Shown here: in pieces, positions 33,601 to 45,855 of the stretch
Layout: every line of letters begins with the position of its first letter
Numbering within the stretch: the stretch's first letter is position 1
NCBI GenBank assembly: GCA_037102815.1
Contig: BTPP01000006.1
Location: 3,038,001-3,102,000, forward strand
Length of the DNA stretch: 64,000 nucleotides
Origin: Neurospora intermedia
Taxonomy: Eukaryota > Ascomycota > Sordariomycetes > Sordariales > Sordariaceae
Reading direction: 5' to 3'
The notes under the pieces: generated by a model
The model's database searches: none
Seen by the model: the letters and a program-made list of their open reading frames with translations, nothing else
Told to the model about the DNA's origin: nothing
Translations under genes and position numbers: made by a program

Positions 33601-33950
33601 ACCGCGAGTGCGACGACGACGCCGGGTTCCAGTACTCCTACTTCTACCGCTACTGCTACCCCTACGTCAACCTCCGTCCCTACTACTCCTAGTGCGGTGT
33701 CATCGAAGATGGTGAGGAGGACGATCAGGAGGGCGTTGGAGAAGGGCAAGGAGAAGATGGGTATGCCCTCTATTCGTGCTACCCAGCCAAAGGCGAAGAA
33801 AGATGGGTTCGGCCCCGAGAACATTGATGGTGGCGCGAGTTTGACTTGGTACCTGACTTGGTGTGCTGGTAGGTTATCATTTCTTTCCCCCTTGTGGTTG
33901 TTGTAACGGGATGATTGCTAACTTTGGATATAGCTCTTGGTGGTCTTTAA
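30675..33950 (+). CDS. Secreted endo-1,3-beta-glucanase, family GH81
   Basis: Exons 30675-32616, 32684-33868 and 33934-33950 (introns GTGGGT..GAGCAG and GTAGGT..ATATAG) give 1,047 residues. A hydrophobic segment at about residues 17-35 is a signal peptide or anchor. A Ser/Pro-rich linker (to residue about 215) precedes the catalytic core that starts PTNKFHANFFLGSQ. Typical GH81 motifs follow: QQYPLVYDQSWGGIVSS, YYNDHHFHYGYF (about residue 672), DWYHGHSWAHGL and GKDQESSSED (about 753), which contains the catalytic glutamates. The family hydrolyses 1,3-beta-glucan and in fungi acts on cell walls at septation, autolysis or sporulation. The domain is split by an inserted Thr/Gly and Thr/Ser repeat (about residues 930-985) before the final conserved SLTWYLTW block. 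The last exon encodes six residues. Confidence 0.92.
33530..33575 (+). repeat. GGAACG minisatellite encoding Thr-Gly repeats in GH81
   Basis: Seven near-perfect hexamers encode (TG)n. They lie in the C-terminal linker insertion and are followed by ACT/AGT-type Thr/Ser/Ala codon repeats. Confidence 0.9.
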
Positions 33951-36877
33951 CTCCAAGCGTGAGCAGGCGCAAACCCTCTCCGTTTGGCTATACTTTTCAC
34001 TTCTTATTCTCTCTTTTATGAACCCCTTTTTTTGCCTTTCATTTGCATTGCAACGGAGTTATGGAGTACACTACTTGGCGTTATGGGAATGATGGAATGA
34101 AAGAGGATATCGTTGACGAAAGAGATGGATGACCTTAAAGGTCAATTAGCGCTCTGGTTTGCAATAATACATGATAGAGTCAGGAACTAGACTTAGACGG
34201 ACCGGATTGTGGACTTGGAGTTGAACTTGGAGTTGGATAGATACCCCGTATACTATGGCGCCCTGGATGGAGCAAAAGGAAGTTGGGTTTTGTTGAGCAG
34301 TTTTAGATGTTAGCTTGTTAGACAACATGTAGTATCAGTACAGGGTTAGCTTATTGTGCGAATCAATCACATTCCTGTTGACATTGACTCGTCCTTTTTC
34401 CAGCTCTCTCTAGGTATGTGAGGTCTCTCTCTGTCAATAGAGGTAACCCACAACATCCGCCGTTTCTTGACGAACGAAGAGTATCGTATCTGATTCGTAC
34501 ACCTCAGCTTTGTTCTGCTCTGATTAGAGTGAGAGTGGCCAGCATTAACCATTTTTCCCATGCATGTGTGATCCTTCGTTCCCTTGGTGACTGTCCAAAG
34601 TATGGAATTCACCTACTGCCTACCTACCTAGGCTACAATGCCGCAATTACCTCCACCTCTACCTCTACCTCTACCCCTACCTCTACCTCTACCTCTATTT
34701 CTACGTCTACGTCCACCTCAGAACTACCTACCTCTTTCTTGACGGCGGAATGAATATGAAAAGCGGGGAGATACCACCCCCTAGACGTAGCTCACAGCTA
34801 CCTACCTCTAGGTACCTTTATCCAAGGTAAAGAGGACAGGGCGCCCACCACCGTAGATGTATATATGTCAGGAGTCTAGCTGTTGGGCTGAATTAATTGT
34901 TAATCAGATGATCAGCTGGAATGGACCGTTCCAGTTGTCGTGGTATAGTTGTTGGACTCGATCTGAATGTGCACATTAAGTAGGTTACGTTCGAGTGCAC
35001 GGTTTTCGATGAGCAGAATTGAGTTCCATTGGAAGGTTTTTGGCACTGAGATGGTTATACCTAGGTAGGTGCCTAGGTACTAACGAAATGGATCCCTACT
35101 CCGGGAGAGTGTCACTTTTTATTTCGGGGCAATGTTTCTTTGAGATGGTCACTTCGCGGCCTTGTTTCCGCAGAGTGATAGATGCTTTCTTTTTCTTTAA
35201 AATCCCCCCTTTCCCCCTAGATATCGCTCACTGTCTACTATCCCGTTCTCGAACTTCGTACTGAGCATCCCAATACACCTCTACCAGTACCTACCTACCC
35301 TCTGAATTACTCCCTACACTATCATCCAGGATTTGTCGACCAACAACAACAACAACAACAACAACAACAAAAGTACCTCTAGGTAGGTATGGAACGATAC
35401 ACTTACAAGCCCCTCCTCCCTCTTTCTCCCTTCCTCCTTCTCCCATCCGCCTGCCTGCTTACCTACACTTTCTAGGTATCAATAACATTGACCAGTCAGT
35501 CATCAGCCACCATGCGCGGCCTCGTTTCTTCTCGGTCAAGCAAAAGAATTAAATCTATTGACTTACTTACCCCTCCTCGTATGTCTGGGGTACAGCAGCT
35601 TTCAACAACCCTTATAAACCGTTATAGAAACACCACCTCACTCTATATTTCACTCCCACGCTCGGCGAGCTGGTGAAGTCTAGTCAATACAAAAAGTGAG
35701 TGGCGGCTCAACCCCCACTACTTCGCGATATATAGATATGTACGAGACCTGCTCGCTTGCTTTTGACAACCCTCTCTTGCTGAAATGACTGAGCATGCCC
35801 GGAATTTGTTCCTAGGTAAGCTCTGTCCAATGTGAATCCAACTTCTCCACGAGACAAGGATAAAAGCAAGAAAAAAAAAAAGGAAAAAAAAAGAGAAGCT
35901 GAGAGTGTCATTGTTTCGTTAATGGTCTCCGGTCCCCGGTCGAAGATTCGAAGGCTTGAAGCAGCGAGAGATGGAGACTTCCGTCGAGACATTAAAGTGC
36001 TGTCGCTTCGATGCCAAGCCACCTCCACAAGCAGAAGCCGCACTAACAACTAACAGCCCTATAGCGCAAAAAAGTTAGTACCACCCTCCTAACTCGGCAC
36101 CATACAAGCTGAGTACTAACAGCCAGTTAGTGCACGTGCAGCTCCTCAGCCCCTGCCCCCCTCATGACACTAACAGCTTAACTTCTGGGATAGAAAAGAA
36201 AGAAAAAAAAGCCAAAGGATGCGTCCCGAAGGTTGGTTCTCCAAGAGCAAACACAACGCCAACACCAACATACCTACTTCTATGCGGGGCTGGCTTTATT
36301 AGGAGATTACGATCGAACAAATTACCTACCTTGTTCCGGGGAAGGAGAATGCTAGAGTTTACTGCCAGAAACTCCCATCGGGACACGGAATAAGGTCAGC
36401 CAGGTTAGTGCACTGGCTGTGCTAGATCTCATCATATTTCCAACAAATGGAGCCGAAAGCCATAACGCCAGTTTTACCTACCTACCAGGACTAGTTAAAG
36501 TATGTAGTATAGCAAGTGTACAACGTATAATAAATTTTGATTGATTTGTTTGCGAATAGCTTTCCAAATCCCATGCTGCTTCTGCTCTGCACCAGCCTCT
36601 CTTCTCTCGTGTGGCCAATCTCTGGCCGCTTTTCAGTTCATTTTTCCAACAACACTTGGGTATCCTCCCTTCTCCCTTTCCCCACAGCTATGCTCGCTTT
36701 TGAGAACGTCCTGGCGGAAAACCTCCCAATGTGAAAAACGTATTCGTGACATGGAAAATAATGTTCGTGTAAAAATACACAAAGAAATGGATGTAGTAGG
36801 TAGGTAGTAAAACAACCAAGAAGAAAAAAAATGCCGTCAAGGTCTCCCTCCGGTAGGGAACACCTGTGATTTCGCAT
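33951..36877. other. Gene-free spacer of 2.9 kb with microsatellites and CCTAGGTAGG palindromic words
   Basis: It contains a CTACCT array (about 34650-34710), a CAA run (35341-35369), A-rich tracts (about 35870-35890) and many CCTAGGTAGG-type words, such as 34795-34812, 35060-35082 and 35370-35385. No supported gene; the frame at 35488-35676 (62 codons) is not convincing. Confidence 0.55.
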
Positions 36878-38624
36878 TTAGAAAATGGTGGAAAGTTTTT
36901 GAAGAGCATCAGCCGGGCTCGCCCAGAACGCAAGGGCAATGATGACGTAAAGTCCCATAAGCTATTACACCTCGTTAGCATTTCTTCCTTTCCCACTGCA
37001 TCAAATCCAGAGGGAGAAAAACTCACCATAGCACCCTCCAAGTAGTTACTCTTCCCGTCCTGCACCGTATACGTAACCACCATGACCGACAGGGCAAACG
37101 CAATCGTCTCGAACGTCTCGAAGTGCAGCGACATGGGCTGTCCAATCGCCCAACCCAGCAACACCAACGACGGGGTAACCAACAACGCAATCTGAATGCT
37201 GCTGCCAATCGCCACGCCCATGGCCAAATCCATCTTATTCTTGACTGCCACCACACAAGCCGTTACATGCTCGGCCGCGTTGCCGACAATGGGAATCAAA
37301 ATCAGACCGATAAACGTTTTGCTCATGGCGCCCGTGGCAGCAATGTCGTCAATCGAGTCGACCATGTAATCCGCCGCGTACGAGATAATGACCGTCGTGA
37401 CAATCAGGACCAGGGCGGCCGACCAGGGCGACAAGACGGGATCCTCCTTGGGCTCGGTAACCACGTCGCCGACGGCTTGGGCCTCGGGCTCAAACAACTC
37501 CTTGTGGGTGCGCAGGACAAAGACGAGGTAGGCGCAGTAGAGGAGCAGGAGAATGACGGCGGTACCGCGCGAGAGCATCAAGATACTGTCTTGCTTCTCT
37601 TGGCTGTCCGAGTGGTTGAGCATCGTGTACAGCGCCGCGGGGATGATGAGGGAGGCTGAGGCGAGCGTCATCATGGAGCAAGTGGTTTGGGCGGTCCCAG
37701 AGGCAAAGGTCTGCTCGATTCCGACACCGTTGGAGTCGCGCATGTTGAAGATGCCGCCGAGGAGGAAGCACATTCCCAGCACCAACAACAGGTTAGAGAG
37801 GATGGAGCCCAACATCGAGGCTTGGACCACTTCGATTTCGCCGGCGCGGAGAGCAACGATACTGACCTGGAAGTGCGGAATGGTTAGTCCTATGAAGATG
37901 AAAAAAAAGGGCTGGTCAGAACTTGGGTGTGAAAAAGGCATACAATTAGTTCCACAGCATTACCAAATGTCGCGTTAACTAGACCGCCGAGGGTTTCTCC
38001 CAGTCTATGGGCGATCTCCTCGGTTGCGAAGGAGAGGACCGCAGCCAGAGGGATGATGGCGAGGAAGTTGAGAGTGAACACTGCAGGCGCACCCCAACCT
38101 CGCTCGCCGGCGATGATGCCTAGGGGCACGAAGATGAGGAGGATGTTGATCCATGCTAGGGATATATATTAGCCATGCGCTCTATGGAGTGGGAGAGGAA
38201 TGGAATACATACAGCTCAGAAGAGTGACTTTGGTAACATTCCATACTCGGGTAGGGTACTTGACGAAGGGATTGGGATGGTTGGTGCCCGGGGTTTTCGT
38301 GGTATCAAGGAAGAAGTCGCGCCATGAAAAGTCCGAGTGGGACTCGGTGGTCCAGCGGCCGCCGTTGCTGGTTCCGTTGGCGAGGAGCGGGCGGCGTTCC
38401 GAGTCCATGGTGGTGTATCCGTTGGTATGCCCGTTGATGTGACCGTTAAGGTGTCCGTTGGTGCTTGGGTTGGTACCGTTAATGTGGGTATAACCGTTTC
38501 CGTTGGAGATGCCGTTGGGATGGTCGCCTTGATGTTTGGGCACAACGATACTGGACGCGCGACGAATTTGGGCGCGGAAGGGAACCGTGACTGTGGATAT
38601 GAGGTTTGTTAAAGGGTTGCCCAT
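36878..38624 (-). CDS. cax: Vacuolar Ca2+/H+ exchanger (CAX family)
   Basis: Four exons: 38624-38213, 38155-37944, 37866-37027 and 36961-36878, all with clean GT..AG borders (GTATGT, GTATGC, GTGAGT), give 515 residues. A Gly/Asn/His/Thr-rich cytosolic N-terminus ([15 protein letters not shown], about residues 55-70) is followed by about eleven hydrophobic helices. The two CAX signature repeats are visible: FGNAVELI near residue 205 and [10 protein letters not shown] near residue 404, whose acidic residues bind Ca2+. An acidic loop ([18 protein letters not shown]) separates the halves. CAX proteins sit in the vacuolar membrane and exchange cytosolic Ca2+ for protons, storing calcium and ending calcium signals. 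The symbol follows the Neurospora name. Length and topology fit. Confidence 0.93.
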
Positions 38625-41600
38625 GGTTTTGCGACGAAGCGAATTATAAGACGAAAAGGGCGAGGATGTGATGGTGGTGTCCTGTCCGACGCCAACGGGA
38701 TGTACTTCTTTGTTTGCAAGCAGTCCGCCGCACCAGCGCAATCTTGGAGAATGCGCGTTGGGAAACGGATACTAGCGATATCACAATCCCGTCGTCGCGA
38801 ACAGATGGAAAACACGCGTAGATGGGTATGTAGTTTGGAGAAGGACGGGAATCCAACAATTCGCCTTTTTCTTCTTCTTCTTTTTCTTGAAACAATCAAT
38901 GGAGTGGGGTAGGGGAAGGGGGTGAAATATGGGGTATGGTATATTGAAGGAGAGGGATGGGATGGGATGGGATGGCATGTATATGGATTGTAACGATAAG
39001 AGTCTCTGTTAACTTACACCAGGACATGTTTACTGCAGGATATATCAAGGGACTGCTGTTTCGCAATAGTAGGGTCCCCTGTTCAGATTGGGTAGGTAAT
39101 TACCGGTTGCCTATGCGCCGCAAGGACCTGTGTCTTTTGCCGGTATGTGCGGATGCCCAAAACCGTCGAATACTCGCTCGATCCAGGCGTTGACAGGGCT
39201 TCCGTTGGGGCAGCGGATGGGCAGACGGGTGGGGTGTTTTTTGTGTATCGCCCCTCTGAAAAGAGTATTTGCCCAGACAAGGCGTGTTCCTGGGCGTTCA
39301 CCTTCACTTTGGCCTGCCGAATAGATGAAGGGCGAGTTCAAAGGGCCACGCTCAGGCAGTGTTGGGTCGAGAAGTGCTGCCAAGGGCAAGCCAAGGGGAT
39401 AATCTGGGTTGGTTAGTCCAGTCTAGATGGTGCTTGTTGGGCAAAGCCACAATGAGGATGCGCGGAAAGGCAATGGTTGGCGGGAGGTGACGAGATGGAT
39501 AAATGGTTCCAAAGGGCTGATGGGAGATCTGATGATGTTGGCAGTGTAGTGTAGTGTAGTGTAGTGTAGTAGGACAGAAAAAGGAATGCTGAGGGAAGCT
39601 TCGTTGAGGAAAAGAATTGATGAAAACTCGGGGCAGAGATGCGGGTTTGTCCCTTCAGTTGTGGATTGGAATCCGGATCGTTCCTGCTTGGAGAGGTCTC
39701 CAACGTCACTGATCGATGTTGAGATGGCATATCGATCCGTGCGCACCAAGGAACCCGGGCGTTCTTCAGTTTTCAGCCCATCTCTGGCAGGAAGCTCAAC
39801 CACCGCCCAGGAGCTACACACACTAGGTCGGGTACTTACCCCAAGTGTTTTTCTTGTGTGTCCCTGATCAATCAATCTAGACCCAACGCGGGAACGGTTG
39901 GGTGATGCAGGCATATTGCCAAGAAACAGCTAACTTACACAATGGTATTGTAAATCCGGTGGCGCGGTGTGCGCAGGTACGTAAGGACTTGTGGTGTCAG
40001 ATGTCGTTTTGGCGAATTGTGTAAGTAGTCTCTGACTTTTCTACAATTCAGGAGCATGAGACACAGAGCACACAAGGGGGATACAGGTCTTGTTGGCAAC
40101 AAACATAAATACCCTGAACCTCCTTGACCTCCCTGACCTCCCTGACCTGACCTGCCCTACCCTTTGTCCGTGCCGTTCCGCTAGGCGCCGGCATTGCGTC
40201 GGATCCGTTTGATGTTTCCTTCCCGTGGGGATACAGTACATGGTATTCTCGGAAGACCAGGGAAACGGAAACAGGACTAGGTCTGTATGTATGTGTGTGT
40301 TACATTGTGGAATGTGGACATGTTGTATCACGAACAAGTATAAAAAGGGCAGGATGACCCTTCCCCAAAACTTGTCGCGAGCAATGATTGTCTTCCCGAT
40401 CGACTGGACAATAATGGTAGTGATGACGAGATGATGCAGGGGAACATGTTTATCTCCAGGAGAATGGATCATGTTTGGGGGAGTGAGTGAGTGTCGAGGT
40501 TCCCGAAGACGCCGACACCACCAATTTGGTATTTGTTGCTCGATAGAAATCGCCGAAAAGGGTAAAGCTCCATCTGGATCCATGACATTATCGCTCGAGA
40601 GAGTGGGACTATACGTCACCGGCAGGCCAGTCAAGTGTCGCCAAAGATGGACTTGGTAACGAACAAGCTTTTTAGTTCCAGAAAGTTTCTTTGCACAGCC
40701 CCTTTGCCAAGAGCCCCCCTTGTCGACGAATCCCAGTCGAGCTGATGGACGACGACCTGTCTTTATTGAAAATTGACCCAGTTCAGCCGGGCATGTTTCC
40801 CTCAACTCAACGGACTCCCGAGACCGACGGACCACAGGAAGAGGAGCAGTAGCCGCGGAGGCAGCTGGGACTGGAACTGGAACTGATATCGGGAGACGAG
40901 AAAGAACTGGCGCGAGTCAAGGACCATGTCGTGGACTACTACATTGTCGCACCACCGAAACCAGAAACGCGGACAAGAGTCATGACAGTGCAGTCGGTGC
41001 GCCAGAGAAAAAAAGGGTCACAAGACATACTCGAGTCTATTTGACGCTCCATGTCTCAGCATCTGGTACACTACAACGTTGAGCACATGGTGGAAAAAAA
41101 GTAAAGAGAGGAGGACGTTGAAGAGAAGAAGTCTAGACGCCTGACGTCTGAATTCTGGTGGGAATGCCTCTCCGCAGGCTTCTTCACTTCTGCGCTGCCT
41201 CCTGCGCTGTACATAATGCCATGCGCATGTCATGTGTGGTTATATGTTCCTACAGTCTCCACCTGCATATGTCCTGATGCGGGGAAGGAATGGCAAGGCA
41301 GCACAGGACAACACCACCTCCAATCCACCCACCGAAACAAAATATTCTGAATGGTATTCCGATAATTCCTCAGAATGCTTCATTAATACAAACCACCAGT
41401 CGCGGATGGATGCCGACAACAATACGACACTACTGGAACAGGTCGAGTGCATCTCTGGGCGGCATAAAGTGGGGATCTTTGAGGCCTCCGCCCATAATCA
41501 GCCAATAACGAGAACCAGGTTCAAATGCCGTTTGTGTGCCTTGAAGTGTGCATCACCACTGCATTTCTGATTAACCGCGTGCCAGCTAACGGTTGGGCAC

Positions 41601-41965
41601 TGAACTTCCATTGGCACGCGGATAAAAGAAAAGACGAACTGTGTGTGGTCAAAAATTATCACCAAACAAACCGTCTTCCCCGCATTAGGTACCTCCGAGT
41701 GGCCGGGGCTGGACTACCGGATTTGTGGGTCACCCGTCCCGGTAATCGGAATCAGTAACCCGGATGTCTGGTTCACGACAGGAAGTTGCACCATAGTGGG
41801 CTTGATATCTCGATGGAAGACGACTTGTGATATTGCAACAACCGGTCGGCGATAGCAACAAACTAACAATGTAACAAACCCGAAACTCCATCGCTATGCA
41901 TTCTTCGTTCAGTCCTTACATGTATCCAAACCACAAGCACAAAAAGGGGTATCAATAACACAAAA
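38625..41965. other. Spacer of 3.3 kb, no supported gene
   Basis: Left part: probable leader and promoter of the CAX gene, with a T/C-rich tract at 38870-38890. Also present: five TAGTG units near 39543-39571 and three CTCCCTGACCT-like units near 40128-40155. A minus-strand frame at 40041-40835 (264 codons) begins at GTG and shows no family signal. Nothing else stands out. Confidence 0.45.
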
Positions 41966-44446
41966 TCACTCAAACCCAAACCTCCTCCCCTTATCCAACT
42001 CACCCTCAACCTCCCTCGCCCCCTTCTTCGACAACCCATGTCGACTATTCAAATGATCCCAAAAGTCTCCTCGCGTATCAAACCCTTTATCTCCTTCTCC
42101 TTCCTCATCTCCCTCTTCCCCTACTTCCTCTTCTTTTTTTCCCTTCATGTCATTTCCATCTTCCTTCCCATCCCCATCTTTCCCCCTCCCCCCACCACGT
42201 ACCTTCCCCTTATGACTCTCAGAAGGATTCCTCTCACACCCCTCCACCCAACAAAAGTACCTAACCCCCAACGCAAACGTTTCCCACCTCGTCGTCGCGC
42301 TCCTCGCCCGTCGTTTACGCACCAATACCTCTGCATACTTTTTGAGCAGTCTTCGTTGTTCCCCGTTATTGGCGTAGAGCCACCGTTCCGTGGCTTGTTC
42401 GATTTCGTCGAGGTGGTGGTTATTGTTGGTGGTTCGATGACGACGGAAGGGAACATGTAAAGAAGAAAAGGAAAAAGGAAAAGGAAAAGGGGAGAGGGAG
42501 AGCGGGGAGACTTGGAAGCGGTGGTAGTGCGTGTAGAGGTGGCCTTTGGATTGGCGGAGTTCTTCCGAGGCGGGGGATTGGGGGGTCGAGGGGGAGGTGG
42601 TGGTGGAGGGAGGTGAGGGAGAGTTGGAATTGGTGGAGGGGGACATGGAGGAGGAATAATCGGACGGGGAAGATGAAGAGAAAGGATGAACGAGCTTCTC
42701 GTAAAACCAAGCGTTGTGTTCATCCGTTCCCAAGCTCAAAAGTAAATCGATGGGCGGATTGGAGGTGTCTGGAACATGAGCAGAAGGACCGGAAGGGTCG
42801 ACGCCTAACAGGGAAGAAATCTCTTTGAGGACTGGTAGCGTTGGGTCGCGGATTTCCTTGCTGCCGTCGACGAATTGGCCAATGGCGGGGAGCTTGAAAG
42901 GCTTGAATTGTGAAGAGTCCGACGGGGTGGTGATGGCTTTGGCGACCTCGGGGATCGAAGGGACTTTGCCTTCTTCGTCGGAACCGTCAGCCACGAGGAC
43001 TTCTTCGTACGTGCAGAACGCGTAGGGGTGTCGTTTGGTGGGAGTGACCGAGTCGATCTCGCTGCACCAGGCCATGGTCTGGCATTGAAAAGATGTTTTC
43101 TTGAAAGAAATCGGCGAGGTCGTAGTGCTTGAGCAACTGGAGGCGACAGTGTTGTTTGTATCCGCCCGTTTGGTCGTCGGCGAGATATCCTCGCTGTCGC
43201 TAACGATTGCTCGCGAGGCAACGATATTGCTCCCAGTCCCAGCACCAGTCAAGTCCGTACTGGTGACACTGAACTTGGCGAATGTGTCAAACCACGCTCT
43301 GCTTTTCTTCGTCGGCCACGTCGTCCTCCTCTTATCCTTCCCCCCAGAGTTATCCGCACCACCATGAAACCCCGGCAGCGGAATCTCAAAAGTGCCGCGC
43401 AAACCCGGGAAACTAATCACCCTCCGTCTTCTTTCCGCCCTGCTGCTGCTTTCCACCTCCCTCTTTCGACTTTGACTCCCTCCATCGCCTACATCAACCT
43501 GCTCCTCCTCCTCCTCCGCTGCTGCAGCTGCATCCTCCATCTCCAAAAACAACACCGGCAACCCCATCCCATCCCTTCTACTACTCCTCCCTTCTCCATT
43601 CCTAAACTCCTCCAAACACCCTTCCACCGTCCGTCCCATCACCCCCAACATAATCGCAATCAATCCCCCCACCGACGTCCCAGCAATATAATCGAAATAA
43701 TGACTAGGCAGGTACTCCCCCTTTCTCATTGTCCCGGGTGGAACATCGATCTTCAAATCACCCACTTTGACTTTCCTTTTCCCCCTCATGTCTCGTAACT
43801 TCCCCGCCCTTATCTCGCAGTCCAGCATCTCCATCTCCGTTCCGACACCACCATAAAAGTGATGATCCTCTGCGTCAGACGCAGTAAAGTAGTAATTGCC
43901 GTTTCCCGTCGGGTCAGCAGAGCAAAAAGCCGGTGGACTGAGGGATTGCTCGAGAGCAGCGATTTCTTGCATTAAAGTGCGCAAGAGGATCAAAGAGGAG
44001 TACCCTTTTATACCGCCGCCGTCGAGGGTGAGGATGTTGCGGGTGGCCCAGGGCGTGGTGGTCACGTGCAGCTGCAGGCGGGAGGAGAGGGTGGAGTGTA
44101 GGGTTTGGGCGATCTTGAGGGTGGAGGCGGTGTGGACGATGGGGTTTGCGGCGAGGTTGCTAGGTGGAGGTTGGGTGGCATCGTCTGTTGCTGGATCTGG
44201 AGTTTTCAAGACGGAGGATGTGATGGTTTCTGCTTCGAGTTGGGTTTCGAAATCGGACTTGGGCTCGGGCTCGGCGATGGACACGCGGTTGGATATTCGT
44301 CGGACGTTGGGCGGGCGGTTGATGGAGCGGAGAGCGGAGTGGCTGGTTTTGAGAGCGGGAGGGCGGGGACGTTCTCGTAATGGTGAGTCTGAGGAGGAGG
44401 AGGAGGAGGGTTGTTGCTGGCGGCGTGGATTGAGGACTTCTGTCAT
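41966..44446 (-). CDS. Patatin-like phospholipase
   Basis: A single exon of 826 residues starts at ATG 44446. After a disordered Ser/Pro-rich N-terminus, the oxyanion motif DGGGIKGYSSL lies near residue 140 and the nucleophile elbow GTSVGG near 255. The catalytic aspartate is plausibly in FVDGSKEIRDPT near residue 525, in place of the usual DGG. This gives a complete Ser-Asp dyad. Patatins hydrolyse acyl chains of phospholipids and lysophospholipids. A long low-complexity insertion (about residues 300-470) separates the elbow from the aspartate. The C-terminus carries a lone C-x4-C .. H-x4-H arrangement (CWVEGCERN ... HLNSRHG), a possible zinc finger, then an acidic/basic tail. In fungi such proteins often have NB-ARC or other partner domains; none here. 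Confidence 0.88.
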   Translation of the reverse strand: MTEVLNPRRQQQPSSSSSSDSPLRERPRPPALKTSHSALRSINRPPNVRRISNRVSIAEPEPKSDFETQLEAETITSSVLKTPDPATDDATQPPPSNLAANPIVHTASTLKIAQTLHSTLSSRLQLHVTTTPWATRNILTLDGGGIKGYSSLILLRTLMQEIAALEQSLSPPAFCSADPTGNGNYYFTASDAEDHHFYGGVGTEMEMLDCEIRAGKLRDMRGKRKVKVGDLKIDVPPGTMRKGEYLPSHYFDYIAGTSVGGLIAIMLGVMGRTVEGCLEEFRNGEGRSSRRDGMGLPVLFLEMEDAAAAAEEEEEQVDVGDGGSQSRKREVESSSRAERRRRVISFPGLRGTFEIPLPGFHGGADNSGGKDKRRTTWPTKKSRAWFDTFAKFSVTSTDLTGAGTGSNIVASRAIVSDSEDISPTTKRADTNNTVASSCSSTTTSPISFKKTSFQCQTMAWCSEIDSVTPTKRHPYAFCTYEEVLVADGSDEEGKVPSIPEVAKAITTPSDSSQFKPFKLPAIGQFVDGSKEIRDPTLPVLKEISSLLGVDPSGPSAHVPDTSNPPIDLLLSLGTDEHNAWFYEKLVHPFSSSSPSDYSSSMSPSTNSNSPSPPSTTTSPSTPQSPASEELRQSKGHLYTHYHRFQVSPLSLSPFPFPFSFSSLHVPFRRHRTTNNNHHLDEIEQATERWLYANNGEQRRLLKKYAEVLVRKRRARSATTRWETFALGVRYFCWVEGCERNPSESHKGKVRGGGRGKDGDGKEDGNDMKGKKEEEVGEEGDEEGEGDKGFDTRGDFWDHLNSRHGLSKKGAREVEGELDKGRRFGFE

Positions 44447-45800
44447 TTTGACCAGACTGTTTCGGGTCACCGAGGTGATCACTACTGGTTTGAACGGTAC
44501 GCGCGGTCTTGTCTGGCGATTGTTTGCGCATTCGCCAGTGACGATTCCAACAAGTTGATGGTGGTGGTTTCAAGTGCTCACCGAGCAAGAGAAATCGCGA
44601 TGGACTTTTGTGGCTGAATTGATCGCCAACCTTGGAATGAAGAAGGAAAGTTAACGACCAGAAGTCCAGCCTTATAGTATTCTCCCCTTACTGGTCACAT
44701 TGTCGCTCGTCCCATCATTCATCAACCCGTTTGAGGCGTCAAGGTGTTAGACTCACTGATTGACTGAACTCAGAGGAACCCCCGATTGGGCGGATTTTGT
44801 GTAACTTGGTCCGGCCCCCTAATTCTCGTGCAACCATTGGCCTCCTGTTCGCTGACCACACCAGGCGACAGAGGCCCTCTGTATTGTTCAGCATCACCAG
44901 CCGCTTTTCAGTGATCATAGGTGGCTGAAGCTGTCACACGTCCAGTGAAACGGATGTTGACGAGCTTCGCTGGGAATTGTCCCTGAACGGGAGTATCTCT
45001 AGTTCGAGTGGCGAGTGTTCCAGGCCGTCGGGATTGCGCGAAACATCTGACAAAACACCCCACGATGAAGACCGTGGCGATCGATGTCTTCTATTCCTGT
45101 CTTGCCATAAAGAACGATCCCATAAAAGGAAAGGTGTCTGCACGACGGCAGGCGACCGAGGCTGTGATGTGCCTAATCGACCTCTACTACCAGAACAAAG
45201 CTAATGGAGTTGAAGCTCTACCACTGCGATATCTCCGATAGCACCTGCTGGAGGAACTATTTGACTTCCCCTCGCCATATTCGCAAGGCGAAAGAGGGCC
45301 GAATGGCCGTGGGCCATGGTGTCTCATCTGCCACCGAGGGTGGGTAGAGGTATAAATACCTGTGTGACCTCAAGACACACTGTGTCCAAGCGAGACTGCC
45401 ACTGCAGCCAGGAGGCCGCTCTTGCGGCACGCCTGATGTTCTGAACATCTTCGAATTGCTCGTTTCTTTGGTGGGTTTGGAGGATTTTGGAACTCAAACT
45501 ACCTACCTCATAATCAACGATCATATCGACACTGACATTCTGGTCCTTTACGTTGACAGGCAGACATCTTGGTTGCTTGCTGTTTCCGTGTGGAACCTTC
45601 TGTTTGTAAGCTTTCCATTGCATGACTTTCACTGGAAACAGTGATGGATGCGCGGCTGTGCTGCTGTGATGCCGTCATGAGGCAGTCTTGAACTAACTTC
45701 GGTTCAGAGAGTCAAGTCAGCTGCCATCTCTTCTCGCGACATGGACGATATCATCGAGTCTGGGATCTCACACTCTGACAAAGGTGAGCCTCATCCGTGT

Positions 45801-45855
<55 letters not shown>

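Noticed and set aside
37123-37659. 178-codon plus-strand frame
   Set aside because: Antisense of CAX membrane-domain exon 3; the sense strand has both CAX signatures.
40041-40835. 264-codon minus-strand frame in a spacer
   Set aside because: It begins at GTG, has no membrane, signal or domain pattern, and no splice-consistent partner. The longest chance frame in the spacer, kept as unsupported.
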